DNA of 64,000 nucleotides from Pseudopyrenochaeta lycopersici (GCA_003313425.1 NHZP01000013.1:558001-622000); one strand, 5' to 3'; positions 34,448 to 45,044 are shown, counted from the stretch's first letter. A program made the numbers and translations. Notes: generated from the letters alone by a model not told the origin.

Positions 34448-34651
34448 CGACAGCAGCATCAGGCGCCGCGCCGTAATCAAGGCGATGCTGGCGTTAGTGG
34501 AGAAGCAGGAGCCGTTTATGGCGGCTATGACGAGCATCACGGTGGCCACTCTCATGGATGGGATTTCTTTGGGGGAGATGGTGGGGGAGACGGTGGGGGA
34601 GACGGTGGCGGCGGCGGTGGAGATGGCGGTGGAGATAGAGCCGAGGGCTAA
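34448..34651 (+). pseudogene. Second Gly/Asp/His-rich frame, start missing (pseudogene or 3' exon)
   Basis: Frame open from after TAG 34445 to TAA 34649. It contains GDAGVSGEAGAVYGGY, then DEHHGGHSHGWDFFGGD and repeated GGGD units. It lacks ATG in frame. The likeness to the 33641 gene in composition (Gly, His, Asp, Tyr) and its closeness suggest a duplicate. It is either a 3' exon whose first exon I could not join, or a decayed copy. The ATG-started frame on the same strand (34413-34763) is a shadow of this one. Confidence 0.45.
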
Positions 34652-35498
34652 ACTGGAGGAAAGACCGACCAGTGCGGTGGGGAAGACTCATCCTGTTAAG
34701 AGCTATTTCGATACCAAAGGAAATGTGATTTTACCTTTGTCTTGGTTTCCGGTCCTTTCATAAGTAGGGAGCCCTGATGGTCAGGCTTCATTAACACTAG
34801 TATTGCACATCGGTTTTGAAATGCAACGTGCTATAAGCCATTTCATACTTCAAATGCATGCCACCAATTCATGTCACACTTTCGTTCTTTCCACAACATA
34901 CATCCTTCACACCGTCCATGTTCTCTTCATGGAAACCTTTCAGCACTCTGTCCAACAAGTGAATGTAGATTAGGGTTGTTCTCCTAGTAAATCCAAATGG
35001 ATCTTGCATGTGCAAGGTACGCGTAAAGCGAAGAAACGGAAGTTGCAGTGGGATTGTGTATGAATGAGGTTACTACGGCAGATAATTAGCAATATACACC
35101 GTGTATTCAGATACCGCAACTTATGATGGGCAAGCTAAGGAAAAGAGATGGTGGAGACGGACAGGGAGGGCAATTATCAAGCGTGATAGAATGTGAGGAG
35201 TTAAGAAGAGATACGATGTGCGCCACAACTATTCAAGCATATATTTGATGGGAATGATGGGAATAAAGATTGGGTATCATTTGCAGCATGCTGTTGCATC
35301 AGCATTTGTTTTTAGGCTCTGATTCTGCTCAGGGCTTCTTTCGTGCTAGTTACTTGCGTCCTTCAAAGTCTTTTTGACTCTAATTACTGACGCTGCCTCT
35401 GAGCGTCCAAGCATATGATTTTCGTTTGGTCCTTTGTTACCTGCATGGACCGTAGGTTATTGTGCCCATTGTACACTCCCTGATCATTGGATAGCTCT
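34652..35498. other. Intergenic
   Basis: 3' flank of the GH47 gene and unassigned sequence. No gene seen on either strand. Confidence 0.5.
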
Positions 35499-37199
35499 TC
35501 ATCTGATCATCCTGAAGATATGCCCTTCGGTACTGAACACCCAACTATCCAAACTCGCGACCTCGACATCTGCAAATGTGAGCCACAGATACTTTAGCGT
35601 TTCTGCCGCCCAAAAGCTTTCTTGCATATCGATCCATTTGTCGCCTCCCGTATTGTAGACATCGGCTAATTGCGCATATCCAAACGGCGCTTTACAGTGC
35701 TCTTCCAGGGCTGCAAACGCCTCCCATGCCCAATCCCTATATCTTTGCTCGCCCGTGATGCGCCATGCATAGAATAGGCTCTCGACGTATTCAGGCCTGC
35801 CTTTGTACTGTGGTTCTGTGCTCCAAAAGCCGCTTGCTATTGCTTCGTTCCTTTGGCGCTCAGTCTCGGGGAGAATCAGCGGGTCCTCATAGCTGAATTT
35901 AGGAACCCAAGACCATGTTTCAGGGCCAATTTTTGTGGGCGTGGAAGTGTATGTATGACGGCAGCCTTCAAGGAGAGCGAGAGCAAAGGTGCGGAGGTGG
36001 GGTTGATCATAGGCCTTAGAGGCAAGAAGAATGGTGCCCGGAGCGAAGCAGGCGAGATGTGATTGCTGATTTTCATATTGCTTGTCGTCTTGGCGACCGA
36101 TGAAGAGGTGTTGCATGAGATGTTGGGGGGCTGGGGCGGAGCGGGAGCTAAGGTGTTTGCGGAGAGAGTACGCTGCGTCTAGGAAGCGTTTTTTGTAGGC
36201 ATCGAGGTAAGGGTCGGATGGTGGGGCAAGTAGGGTCATTTTGAGGAGGTACTCGTAGTACGAATCGTGGCCACCATCCCAGTGTCTTGAACGACCGACT
36301 GGCGCTCCAGTCATGATGTCGATGGGTGCGTCGACCATTCCGGCCCATGGTGTTATCCATTTCGACCATACAAGAGGGGCCCATGCCAGGGTCGAGTTCT
36401 TGACATATATGGCGTCACCTGTCAATCTAGTCAAGACACGATTCTCGAGAATAGAAGAGCCGGTTCGCGCGGGGCCGATCACCGGGTGGTCGTACTCGCG
36501 CTTGTCAGGGTCATCATGGAAGACGAAGGAAGTGTCTGGCTCCCCTTGCTCTGTATCGAAGTCGACGCGCGGCCACGGCATTCCCGTGGGCGTGTCATAT
36601 GCAGGAGCCAGCTTTTCCGCCAGAGTAATTGCATGTTCAAGAATGAGATCGCGAGCCTCGTCGTGAAGTACGTCCTCGGGTATGAGGCCGACGTCGTACA
36701 GTTCGACAAGTGACAGCAGTCCGCCCAAGTAGCGTATTGTCGTCTCAAACGGGTCCACGAGGCCATTTGCTTCGGTGAATTCAATCGCCAGGATGTGCTC
36801 GACCGAGTGTGCCAGCTCATCCCACAACCCCATGAGCGCAAGCGTGCTCGCCGAGTCGACTATGAAAGCCCCCCAGCCATTTCTGGATGTCGAGTTCCCT
36901 CCCGACACGGGCAGAATGTCATCGCAGCCCCAGGCATTCTCTCTGTACTTCCAGAAGGTGTACTTCATCGCATCCCGCACGCTTTGTGCCCTGGTCTCCT
37001 GAGCCTTGCCCGTCCCGTTCCATTGGGTGTGTTGGATCTGCGCAGTGAATGTAGACGCCCCCCGTACTCGAACGGTGGGATGCTGGAACTCCTTGATGAT
37101 CAGGTAGAGGGTGATGACGAGAATCGCGGCGAGGAGCTTAAAGGAGGATTCCGGGTTGCTTTCGAATTTCGACTTGCTCCAGCGGCGAAACCCGGGCAT
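35499..37199 (-). CDS. Glycoside hydrolase family 47 alpha-1,2-mannosidase
   Basis: Intronless frame of 566 residues from ATG 37199. GH47 enzymes trim alpha-1,2-mannose from N-glycans in the ER or Golgi, or, in EDEM-like members, mark glycoproteins for degradation. The N-terminus is that of a type II membrane protein: short basic cytosolic part, then KLLAAILVITLYLII as anchor. Family blocks include AMKYTFWKYRENAWGCDDIL, GWGAFIVDSASTLALMGLWD, FETTIRYLGGLLSLVELYD, HLACFAPGTILLASKAYDQ, RPEYVESLFYAWRITGEQRYRDWAWEAF (given here in parts) and ESFWAAETLKYLWLTF. The acidic residues of the active site lie in these blocks. A Golgi/ER class I mannosidase is the most likely role. A 67-residue membrane-protein gene diverges from it 353 bp away. 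Confidence 0.92.
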   Translation of the reverse strand: MPGFRRWSKSKFESNPESSFKLLAAILVITLYLIIKEFQHPTVRVRGASTFTAQIQHTQWNGTGKAQETRAQSVRDAMKYTFWKYRENAWGCDDILPVSGGNSTSRNGWGAFIVDSASTLALMGLWDELAHSVEHILAIEFTEANGLVDPFETTIRYLGGLLSLVELYDVGLIPEDVLHDEARDLILEHAITLAEKLAPAYDTPTGMPWPRVDFDTEQGEPDTSFVFHDDPDKREYDHPVIGPARTGSSILENRVLTRLTGDAIYVKNSTLAWAPLVWSKWITPWAGMVDAPIDIMTGAPVGRSRHWDGGHDSYYEYLLKMTLLAPPSDPYLDAYKKRFLDAAYSLRKHLSSRSAPAPQHLMQHLFIGRQDDKQYENQQSHLACFAPGTILLASKAYDQPHLRTFALALLEGCRHTYTSTPTKIGPETWSWVPKFSYEDPLILPETERQRNEAIASGFWSTEPQYKGRPEYVESLFYAWRITGEQRYRDWAWEAFAALEEHCKAPFGYAQLADVYNTGGDKWIDMQESFWAAETLKYLWLTFADVEVASLDSWVFSTEGHIFRMIR

Positions 37200-37552
37200 G
37201 TTTGAAGGCTGCTGGAGCGCCAGTTGCGTGCGGGGGCCTCAATCAGCGGGTGGTAACGGCGGGCGCATCTGTTCACTCAATGCGGAGGAGCGGAGGAGCA
37301 AGCGGCGGCGTCAGAGCTCCCATGTCATGCCGCCTGGGTGGTGACGGGACTAGTAAGATTACAGAAGGTGTGTTCGGCTTGATTGGAACTCCGCTGAAAA
37401 GAAGAGGCCAGCCTGGTGCGTGTTGAAATGCTGGCCGTGTTGCATGGTGGCCCGAGTCCGATGGTTGTCTGGCTTGGCGCGTCCTGAATCCTGTCTGCCG
37501 CCATGTGAAGCTTGGTTATCTCGCCAGCATTGAAGCACAAACAATCTTCACT
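37200..37552. promoter_or_regulatory. Divergent promoter of GH47 and small membrane protein genes
   Basis: 353 bp between opposing start codons; GC-rich with purine tracts near 37285-37310. No other frame supported. Confidence 0.45.
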
Positions 37553-37806
37553 ATGGTCGTCTGGCGGTACGTGTTCCCTCAATCGCCTCCAGGATTCCCA
37601 TTTGACCGTCCTGCAGGTGGTTCAAAGCCCTTTCGCCCCGCACTCGACTCTTCATCGGGGTGGGAATCATGGCATATGCCGGCGCTGGCCTATACCTGTC
37701 CGACAAAGTGGAGGAGAAGATTGGAATCACACCGACTGAGCGAGATATGGAGGAATTGAGAAAGGCACTGCCCAAAATTTCAACTGTCGAGAGAGGAAGC
37801 AGGTGA
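37553..37806 (+). CDS. Small single-span membrane protein, 67 residues, two exons
   Basis: Exon 1 is only 14 nt (37553-37566). A 50-nt intron follows (GTACGT donor, CTGCAG acceptor, 37567-37616), then exon 2 runs 37617-37806. The joined protein starts MVVWRWFKALSPRTRLFIGV and has one membrane span around IGVGIMAYAGAGLYLS. A charged C-terminus contains KVEEKIGITPTERDMEELRK and ends in ISTVERGSR. The basic N-terminus plus one span suggests an inner mitochondrial or ER membrane protein. From memory this looks like a conserved fungal small protein family of unknown role, but I cannot name it. Without splicing the same DNA gives only unrelated frames. Confidence 0.7.
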
Positions 37807-40531
37807 AGAATTAACGCCTGGGACTAGATACTAGGGATAGTGATGAGCTACTGTGGATAAATGGTGCGACTCGACGTTGTATGTCTCATCACATATTCAA
37901 GAGAGCTCGTTCCGAATTGACATGCTTACTTGCATCAGTGAACACAGTGTGCCCTTCCTTCCGCTCATGCAAGTCCGGGTAGACTCGGCGTGGAGCTAGA
38001 GAGAAGAACCATGCACAACAGTGCTCGAAACGCAATAAGGTGTTAGCCATTGTACATCAAGTCGTCGTTCGCTAAGCTAGACGAGGCACTACTGTCAGTT
38101 TCTGCGGGGAGTTGTTCGAGGACGCCACCTACATACATTTATCGTCTGCTATTGATGCCCATGTCCCAGCCCCAGCTCGCCTTGAAGCGGGGCCATCATG
38201 TCTGGATCATTCCGTCATAGAAATAAAATTCAACGTTGTGGACTTACAGAAACTCTCGTTCCTCATCAGGATGTCCTTCAACACAAGGGTCCTGCCAAGA
38301 ATCATGAACCTGGAATCTCGTAATCTAAACAGCGTGCAGAGAATGATGTCGATGAGAGGCTATGGCGGATTCTGGGAGCGAACCTCCCCTCCGATAGAAG
38401 GAATTCACCTGTTCAGTGCCGACGAACATGCGCCAAAAACAGCACGAAATCAAGTGGAAGGAGACCGGCACAGGATTCGATAGGTGTAATGCTCGCTGGA
38501 GCATTTACGCTCATGGCTACATAAACATCCAGATATTTGTTGCGATGAAAGCGATCTTGATGGGGTCAACTGAATTCGTTTCCCGCCGAAGCAGTCATGT
38601 TCAACCAGATACATCGCTCACTCCTTTATCTATCAGAAACGAGTTGGACCAGCATTGAAAATGCTGTTACATGTACCGGAGTCAACATGAGGGTCAAAAC
38701 TGAACGTCCACTTCTACTTGCCGATTGAGGCGATCTCAGGATTATGATATCCTCCCTGGACTTGACATTGATGCTTTGGTTTGCAGTTTTGTTCGTGTTC
38801 ACAAGACCCACTTCGTCTGTGCTGCAAAGAGTGAGCTACCCGATGACCTTTTTCTTATTATTGCTGCTAGCGTATTGATGTCTAAGCACCCCCAAGCACA
38901 CTGACAAAACTGCTGAAATATTGCTGATTGAATGTACGAAATCATTGGCCATCATCTTCAGGAAGAATACGCTTCCTCGAGGTCGAATCGCCACGATAAC
39001 TTTCAAAATCGGCTCTTTCATCCAAGGGAGCCACATATATCAATGGTTCCAACCACTCTTTTGAATCTAATTCAATTACAAATCTCTGGATATGTCCTGC
39101 TGAAGGCCCGAAACTCCAGCTTTCCAGGGCTCCGTAAATGAAACCTGAAAGAAAGAATCAAAAAGCTCCCATATGTTTCTACAACAGGGGTGTCGTCTAA
39201 AACTGATTTTCACTTGGTCTCCAAAAAGTTTCAATATATAAACTTCTTTGTATCGGGGTCATGGACATCAAATTGAGAGAATACACCGCGAATGAAGGTG
39301 TCATCACAAATGAGTTAGTGAACAAAGTTAAGAGCCTCTAAATAGGTTTATATAACTTTACAAAACCAATAGAGAATTGAATAATTTAGTTGTGATTGAG
39401 CTTCACAATGTGGTAGGGGCGCTTTCGTTGTCATCGTCATCATCATCATCTTCTCAATGCTCATCATTGGGAAAAGGTTATCATTGTACCATCTTCCCTA
39501 TCATACCACAAAGGCGTTGGGTTTATTCTCTATTCGCCTCATTGTGGTAGAGATATTATCCATGATATTGCGTCTTTGCTCTCTCAAGGGAATGATTAAC
39601 GTGGTGGTCGTGGGTATTCTGAAGCGCAAGGTCTTTAAGTGGTCATTTTACATAGAGCCAGGTTCCCAAACGCAAAGCTTGTGACGCTGAGCTTTTCCAT
39701 TGACAGTTATCTGAGTCAAGTGAGGCTCTCTGAATCCAATGTATTTATGCCATAAGGTCATTTAAAGACATATTGATATTGCCGATGTTGTAATGACCGC
39801 TACATTAAAGTCAATATCTTTGCTACAATAATTACCCAAAATTTCATTCTGTAGGAACGCTGGCCATTTCTTATTAAAAGTTCGCCAATACATGATCAAT
39901 GCCTTCATCCATCCTTAAGCTGATATATGCTTACCAAAAAGCCTCCACGATGTGCACTTTTTATCTTGAGAAGGCCCATATTCTTGATGAAAAAGTTAAT
40001 CACGAAACTTCGACATATAACGGCCACGTAAATCACAACGGTGTCAATTTGAAATTTGTACTAATTCGTAAGAATCAAGGCGAGTGACAGACGCTTTACC
40101 AGGCCGTCAACCTAGTCGTCTATGTACCGTGTCTATGCTTAAAGTTTCGTCCAATCGCCCTGACCCTGTTAACTGAGTGTCGATGGAGTATGGCGGGGCT
40201 TGAAAAGTTTGACAGTCTGTCCTTGGGATGCGAAAAGTTTAAAACGATTCAGAGTATGGCTTTGCTATTGAATCGTGCAATATGGCATTTATGTTATTCT
40301 CTGTAGTTTTACAGTAGACTCCGCTAGTAGTCCACTATATCACTCATCGACTTCCAAACCCATTTTCCCATTCTTCCGACTTGTCATTGAGCGTGTTCCT
40401 CAATTTTGGCTGCGGACATGCCCGCGAAATCTTTCGTTTAGAGATACGGGATCAGTTGATTCTGTTGCTCTCAGGAGTATACCAACCCTGTCGAATTCCA
40501 TTCCTTTATAAGCTCAGCTGGATGGCGTCTA
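37807..40531. other. AT-rich gene-poor block
   Basis: About 2.7 kb with no gene I can support. From about 38.8 kb the sequence is visibly richer in A and T, with short TCATCA microsatellite (about 39429-39450). Minus-strand frames around 38836-39036 and plus-strand frames around 38932-39141 look like interrupted coding sequence with many TAA/TAG stops, as expected from old, possibly RIP-mutated repeats. No terminal repeats were identified. Confidence 0.4.
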
Positions 40532-41440
40532 TTACCTTTCCCAGAGGCCATCGCCGTATTTCACAGTACCTAGTTCCCATGGCAGCTTAACCTCGCCCCA
40601 GTTGCCTAACCATTGTCCTTGCTTCGGCCTCCACATCGCGAATATGGGAGAAGGGGTCATCTCGTGTGCGCACTTCCGCCATTCGTCACTGGAGTCGGAT
40701 TTTTCGTTGTCAAAGGCAATCTTGAGCAAAGCCCGGAACTTAAATTTCTCGTAAAGTGGCTTCCCCATTGCAGACGCTTCCATCCAGCATTCGAGATTTA
40801 GCTCGTCTGCCCGCAAGATACCCACGTTCATGAGAAGAGAGCCTATACCGCGAAGGCGATGGGAAGGATCAACAGCCATCCAATTGAGTGCTATGGTCAC
40901 GTCAGTTTTGATACCATGAAAGTAAATTGTCCCGTAAGATGAGGTATTCTTCTGGAATAGCCGAATTTGAGTAAGTTCAGTGGAGCTCCACTTACCACAA
41001 TGCGGCCGCGTCATCCAGCTTGCGCGGGGTCTGTATACCTGATTCAAGATGGATTCGCAAAACCTCCGGCATTCGCCTTCAGGCCACCAAGGAGCTGTCA
41101 GTTTCGGAGTTCCCGCAGCGAAAGGGTTTGATTCGGAAATGACCCATTGTGCGCACCCAACAGGTTTTCCCGTGACAGTATCGAGGGCATAGTACCAGTG
41201 ACTTGACGGATCGCCTTGATGGTGGTCCCAGAATCGGTCTTTGGACTCACTGATAGCAGCTTCTCGATGGGCAGGTGTATAGCCAAGTATAGGGAAGAAT
41301 AGTTGCACAAACGGCTCGTAGGGTGTATAGTTTGCGGCCCATATTACATCCAATATACTATCCAGCTCTTGCCTCGTTTTCGTCTCCCGGACCAGATATC
41401 GTTCATCCATAGCTGTTGATGGTTGCTCGACCGAACCCAT
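40532..41440 (-). CDS. GNAT-family N-acetyltransferase
   Basis: Exons 41440-40996 and 40890-40532 give 267 residues. GNAT enzymes move acetyl from acetyl-CoA to amines. The acetyl-CoA-binding motif A follows the intron: LNWMAVDPSHRLRGIGSLLM, with the R/Q-x2-G-x-G/A core as RLRGIG. Motif B is in ECWMEASAMGKPLYEKFKF, a typical plant/fungal GNAT ending. The 105-nt intron (40995-40891, GTAAGT donor) is longer than its neighbours. The start at ATG 41440 is the first that leaves the conserved N-terminus (DERYLVRETKTRQELDSILD); the frame is open upstream only with non-ATG codons. It diverges from the UstYa-like gene, so a tailoring role there is possible but unproven. Confidence 0.85.
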   Translation of the reverse strand: MGSVEQPSTAMDERYLVRETKTRQELDSILDVIWAANYTPYEPFVQLFFPILGYTPAHREAAISESKDRFWDHHQGDPSSHWYYALDTVTGKPVGCAQWVISESNPFAAGTPKLTAPWWPEGECRRFCESILNQVYRPRASWMTRPHCGKWSSTELTQIRLFQKNTSSYGTIYFHGIKTDVTIALNWMAVDPSHRLRGIGSLLMNVGILRADELNLECWMEASAMGKPLYEKFKFRALLKIAFDNEKSDSSDEWRKCAHEMTPSPIFAMWRPKQGQWLGNWGEVKLPWELGTVKYGDGLWER

Positions 41441-41973
41441 GGCGAACTTGGGCAGGTAAAATCCTCGCAATAGCGACCTCGCCGCCTTCACGCAGCAGCA
41501 GCAGAAATGGAAATATAGCTGTCATCCAGGATTGGATCTTGTTGATTGCCGCGTTTGGGTCGACACTCCCAATGAGGCAGGTACCTTTCGGCCACCTAGC
41601 GCCTTGGCATGGCGAGCAAGTCACACCCAACACTTAGCACACCATGTCCGATAACCCCTCATCTTTCCAGCAGCCTGGTCACACATTTATCACCATTATC
41701 GCCTTAGGTTGCTTACGACCTTCCTTGCTTGCGCGGAGATGGGAAGCCCGCCTGGGGTGGACCGAGGTGGTACGGGTCTTCGCTTCCAATTCATCACTGG
41801 TCCGAGCTCGGAGCGCGCGCACGGCTTGTGCTTTTCTTGTGAATGTCAGCTTGTGGCAAATGGCTGAAAGTTGGCAATCTGGAACCATGTTACACGGGAA
41901 GTGAATCCTTCGTCTCCTGAGGCCGCGGACACTTGTTCTCCTCCATCAAGCTCTGCGAACATCTTCGTGAAAG
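41441..41973. promoter_or_regulatory. Divergent promoter of GNAT and UstYa-like genes
   Basis: 533 bp between the opposing start codons, consistent with co-regulation. Short frames here have no support. Confidence 0.4.
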
Positions 41974-42946
41974 ATGGAAAGGCCCCCCGTATATCAACCA
42001 TTGTGTCGAGATGAAGAGGAGGATTCATTTGCTCAATTAGAAGAAAAGGATGGTATCGCTTGGAATGCCAACAGCACTGAGATTATTCCTACGAACACCT
42101 GCAGCTTCATTGTTTATTTGTCAATTATGCTGCTCTCTCTCTCGGCGAACGTACTGCTGGTCATGGACAACGGTAAACTGCGCATCTCTCGCGACACCGG
42201 GAAAACTGCCTTCGGTTAGTGGGCATCTTGATTATCATGCTCCAGCACTTATCATTTCTAGCTCGTCTTAGGTTTGATACCCCGGTTGCTTATCACGCTA
42301 CGTCGGAGTATTGGCATCCAAATGTCAGCGATGGTGACATGGAAGCTGCATGGGATGCTATCGATACCAATGCTATAGCGATTTCGCTACATGACGATTA
42401 CGCGAAGGCTGTCGGACTTGCTCCCTCGACCCGATTCCCATGGGACACTGAGCGAAGTGTTTACTATGTGAAGGGCATTCACGATCTCCATTGCTTAGTA
42501 GGTTCCTTTGGCACTATACTAAATTATATATCTGACTGTATTTTGTCAAGAAACTCATCCGCAAAGCCATCGTCTCAAAACATCACGGCAAGAACCAAAC
42601 CTTCAATCTCCACCATATTTACCACTGTCTGGATGGCATACGACAAGACATTATATGTACTGCAGACGACACGCCCATGCCAGCTCCTGTGGCGCATCAT
42701 GTGGGTGAAGGCCAGATTAGACAGTGCCGCGACTGGAGCAAAATGATAGCGTGGGCCAGACAACCTGATCAGCACGCTTGCTACAGCTTCGACGATTACC
42801 GTGAAGCCACGAACACATTGGAACTCTTCGCTTTCTGCCCACCAGATTCACCGTATAGGGAATTTCAGCGGGCTTATTTCGAATATCACGGGCACAAAGA
42901 TCCCTACGAACTTACAGACGACGGAGAGCAAATCGTAATCTTCTAG
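41974..42946 (+). CDS. UstYa-like protein (DUF3328 family)
   Basis: Exons 41974-42214, 42262-42497 and 42551-42946 give 290 residues. UstYa-family proteins are oxidases, or act with oxidases, in cyclising fungal ribosomal peptides (ustiloxin, phomopsin, asperipin) and in cyclochlorotine tailoring. A cytosolic N-terminus is followed by one membrane span (CSFIVYLSIMLLSLSANVLL, about residues 43-65). The two diagnostic HxxHC motifs are present: HDLHC at about 154-158, directly before the second intron, and HIYHC at about 181-185. Continuing LDGIRQDIICTADDTPMP is also typical, and VGEGQIRQCRDWSKM supplies the conserved QCRD-W segment. All signature residues are intact, so it is probably functional. 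The next gene downstream encodes a secreted repeat protein. Confidence 0.92.
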
Positions 42947-43668
42947 GTACCACTGTGGCTTGCATGAGGACGATAACGTAGTTGTAGCCTTTTTGGGCAC
43001 CATTTCGATTCTGCGTTCCAATTAGATTTAGAGTACGGCGGGGTTCCGATCTAGTTTTTGAGGACCAAATACACATTCCTTAAGAGAATGTTACATCATC
43101 CGTCGGCCATGCAACCTGAAAGTCGACGGACGCTACACCACATGATCAGCATCAGCCGCTAGTCGCCGACCGGCAGGGATACGAAATAACACAAACTTGG
43201 ATTAAATCGCCGACTACGAGAAGTGAAGGCTGTTTTGCGAGGTCACTGAAACCAAGGCATCACCCATCACGGGGATGATACCCAACTGTATGCCTCCAGG
43301 GCTCACCGCTGCCTTCAGTCGATCACGACCCCCGCTTGAATCCCAGATCAGCACTTTGGGACCTACTTTGTGGCACGTTCATTTCGGGGTGGAAGCGATA
43401 ATGATCCTGGACTCTGCCGGCATGACCGTAAGGTGCAATATGCGCATCCGAGACATTGACGGGCCCATGATCCGATACGAGAATTGACATTTCCGAAGAT
43501 GCTACCCTGTGGTGAGCAGCAGTCTTTCATATATCGTGTTGAAAGACGAAAATGCATCGCACAATTACTCTGAGACAGTCCTTTCACACTGAAGTAAGTG
43601 TATTTGGTGCTCCGTCGTTGTTTATCCCATTGATTTGACGCAGCCACGATAGTTCTCTGTCGACAATC
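42947..43668. other. Intergenic between UstYa-like and repeat-protein genes
   Basis: 722 bp with no supported gene; it should hold the promoter of the 43669 gene. Confidence 0.45.
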
Positions 43669-44025
43669 ATGCGTTCAACCATCATTCTACTCCCGCTATT
43701 TGCATTTGCGACCTCCGTTCTAGCAGCTCCTTCACCTCTACGACTGATTGTTCGCGGAGTTCCAGATATCAAGTCGGTAATTCGTAACCCAGCCCCTGTC
43801 AATCACAGGTTCGGGCTCTCAGACATCACGGGGCTCTCAAAGCCCCCGATTCACAATGACCGAGCAACTCCTGCTATTGATGACGAAGTCGCACCCGATT
43901 TTCACGTTGTCAAAAGAGCTGAGCCTTCAATCGAGAAGGAAATAGCACCTCCTGTCGATGTTGTCGAGAGGGCCATCCCCTTAGTCGAGAAGGAGCTTAC
44001 ACCCCCTGTCGATGTCGCCAAATAA
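43669..44025 (+). CDS. Secreted Kex2-type repeat protein, candidate RiPP precursor
   Basis: Intronless, 118 residues. A clear signal peptide (IILLPLFAFATSVLA, cleavage near residue 19) is followed by a spacer and then four units of about 18 residues (48-65, 66-83, 84-101, 102-118). Each unit ends in a basic residue; the second ends with the dibasic Kex2 site KR at 82-83, the third in ER. Units two to four start A-x-P; units three and four share an E-K-E-(I/L)-x-P-P-V-D-V core. No cysteine is present. This architecture is that of Kex2-processed repeat proteins, the class that includes dikaritin precursors and some fungal pheromones. The UstYa-like gene 723 bp upstream favours a modified peptide, but the units contain no tyrosine and only one full dibasic site, which argues for caution. 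Confidence 0.7.
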   Translation: MRSTIILLPLFAFATSVLAAPSPLRLIVRGVPDIKSVIRNPAPVNHRFGLSDITGLSKPPIHNDRATPAIDDEVAPDFHVVKRAEPSIEKEIAPPVDVVERAIPLVEKELTPPVDVAK

Positions 44026-45044
44026 GTTGTTGGTTACCATCGTCACTTGTTGACTATGCTAGTCGTACACAGGTTCCTCCAATATGTAGCTACTATCACA
44101 CAGTAACTACAAGCTTTCGTAACGCGTGGGCCGTGGATTAGAAATCACCTTAGCAATGTAGCGAACACAGAGCGTTTCGTGCTCATATCTTCGAACACAA
44201 TATGATATCCTTCCTGTTATCTCAAAGTCCGGTAGTGAGCCATATCGACTATGGTTAATTCGAAACGATCTTCGTGAAACTGTCTGTAAACATTCAATTG
44301 TGTTTGTGAGCTCGTCTCCCAATCTAAGATCGCCCAAGATATGCGTTGGCAAATGTTCCACTGCGGAAATGAGTGCCGTCCTCCAATCTCTTTGGACAGC
44401 TGCTGTGACACGGTACCAACATTGGTGTACTACATGGTTACACCAGTCTCAATGACTCTTTCGGCAAGACTATCAAGCCGTGGCAAAGTGGTGGTCTGTC
44501 TCAAGTGGCAAAGCCAGACTAAGCTACTTCATTGTTCAACGGAGCTTGCCATGCTAATCCTTGTCGTGTACCTGTGATTACTGGCATTGCTCAGGTCACA
44601 GACGCGGTCGGATCTGTAACACATAAATTTCCAAACATGGTATTTCGGCCGTTGATCTACGTCGGCTGGATGTCCTTGCATACCTCCGTCCTCATACATT
44701 GCGCAACAACGCACAACGGCTGCATTGCGTTCCGAGCTCGCCAGCCCCTCCCCTTCCCTTCTGCTGATACCTGTGGTCGAATGCCGCTTTCAGGGTGTCT
44801 TGCCCGCATCAAACGAGGGCGGACGAGGACGTTTGCTCTTATTGTTGATCCCCAAGGCTGACGGGACCTTACATTTCTGCGCGCCATGCGCCTTCAGCTG
44901 GCCGTTGCGTGTGACTATCCATACACCACTATTATCTGCACTGGCCATTGCGGCTTTTCTATTTCGGAGCACTGGCGCGCAGTTGTTCTCTTTCAACTAC
45001 GCAATTGAACGTTTTGAAGTGATTCATTTGATCAAAACGATGCG
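44026..45044. other. Intergenic with possible decayed gene
   Basis: On the minus strand, 44500-44107 shows coding-like sequence broken by a TAG and a frameshift (blocks SLAERVIETGV, VSQQLSKEIGGRHSFPQ, LRLGDELTNTIECLQTVSRR and YEHETLCVRYIAKVI). It may be a gene remnant. No family was recognised and no intact gene is supported. Confidence 0.35.

Noticed and set aside
34413..34763. ATG-started plus-strand frame of 116 codons
   Set aside because: It is a shadow of the Gly-rich frame at 34448-34651, reading GGG/GGA repeats in another phase as Val/Glu/Met.
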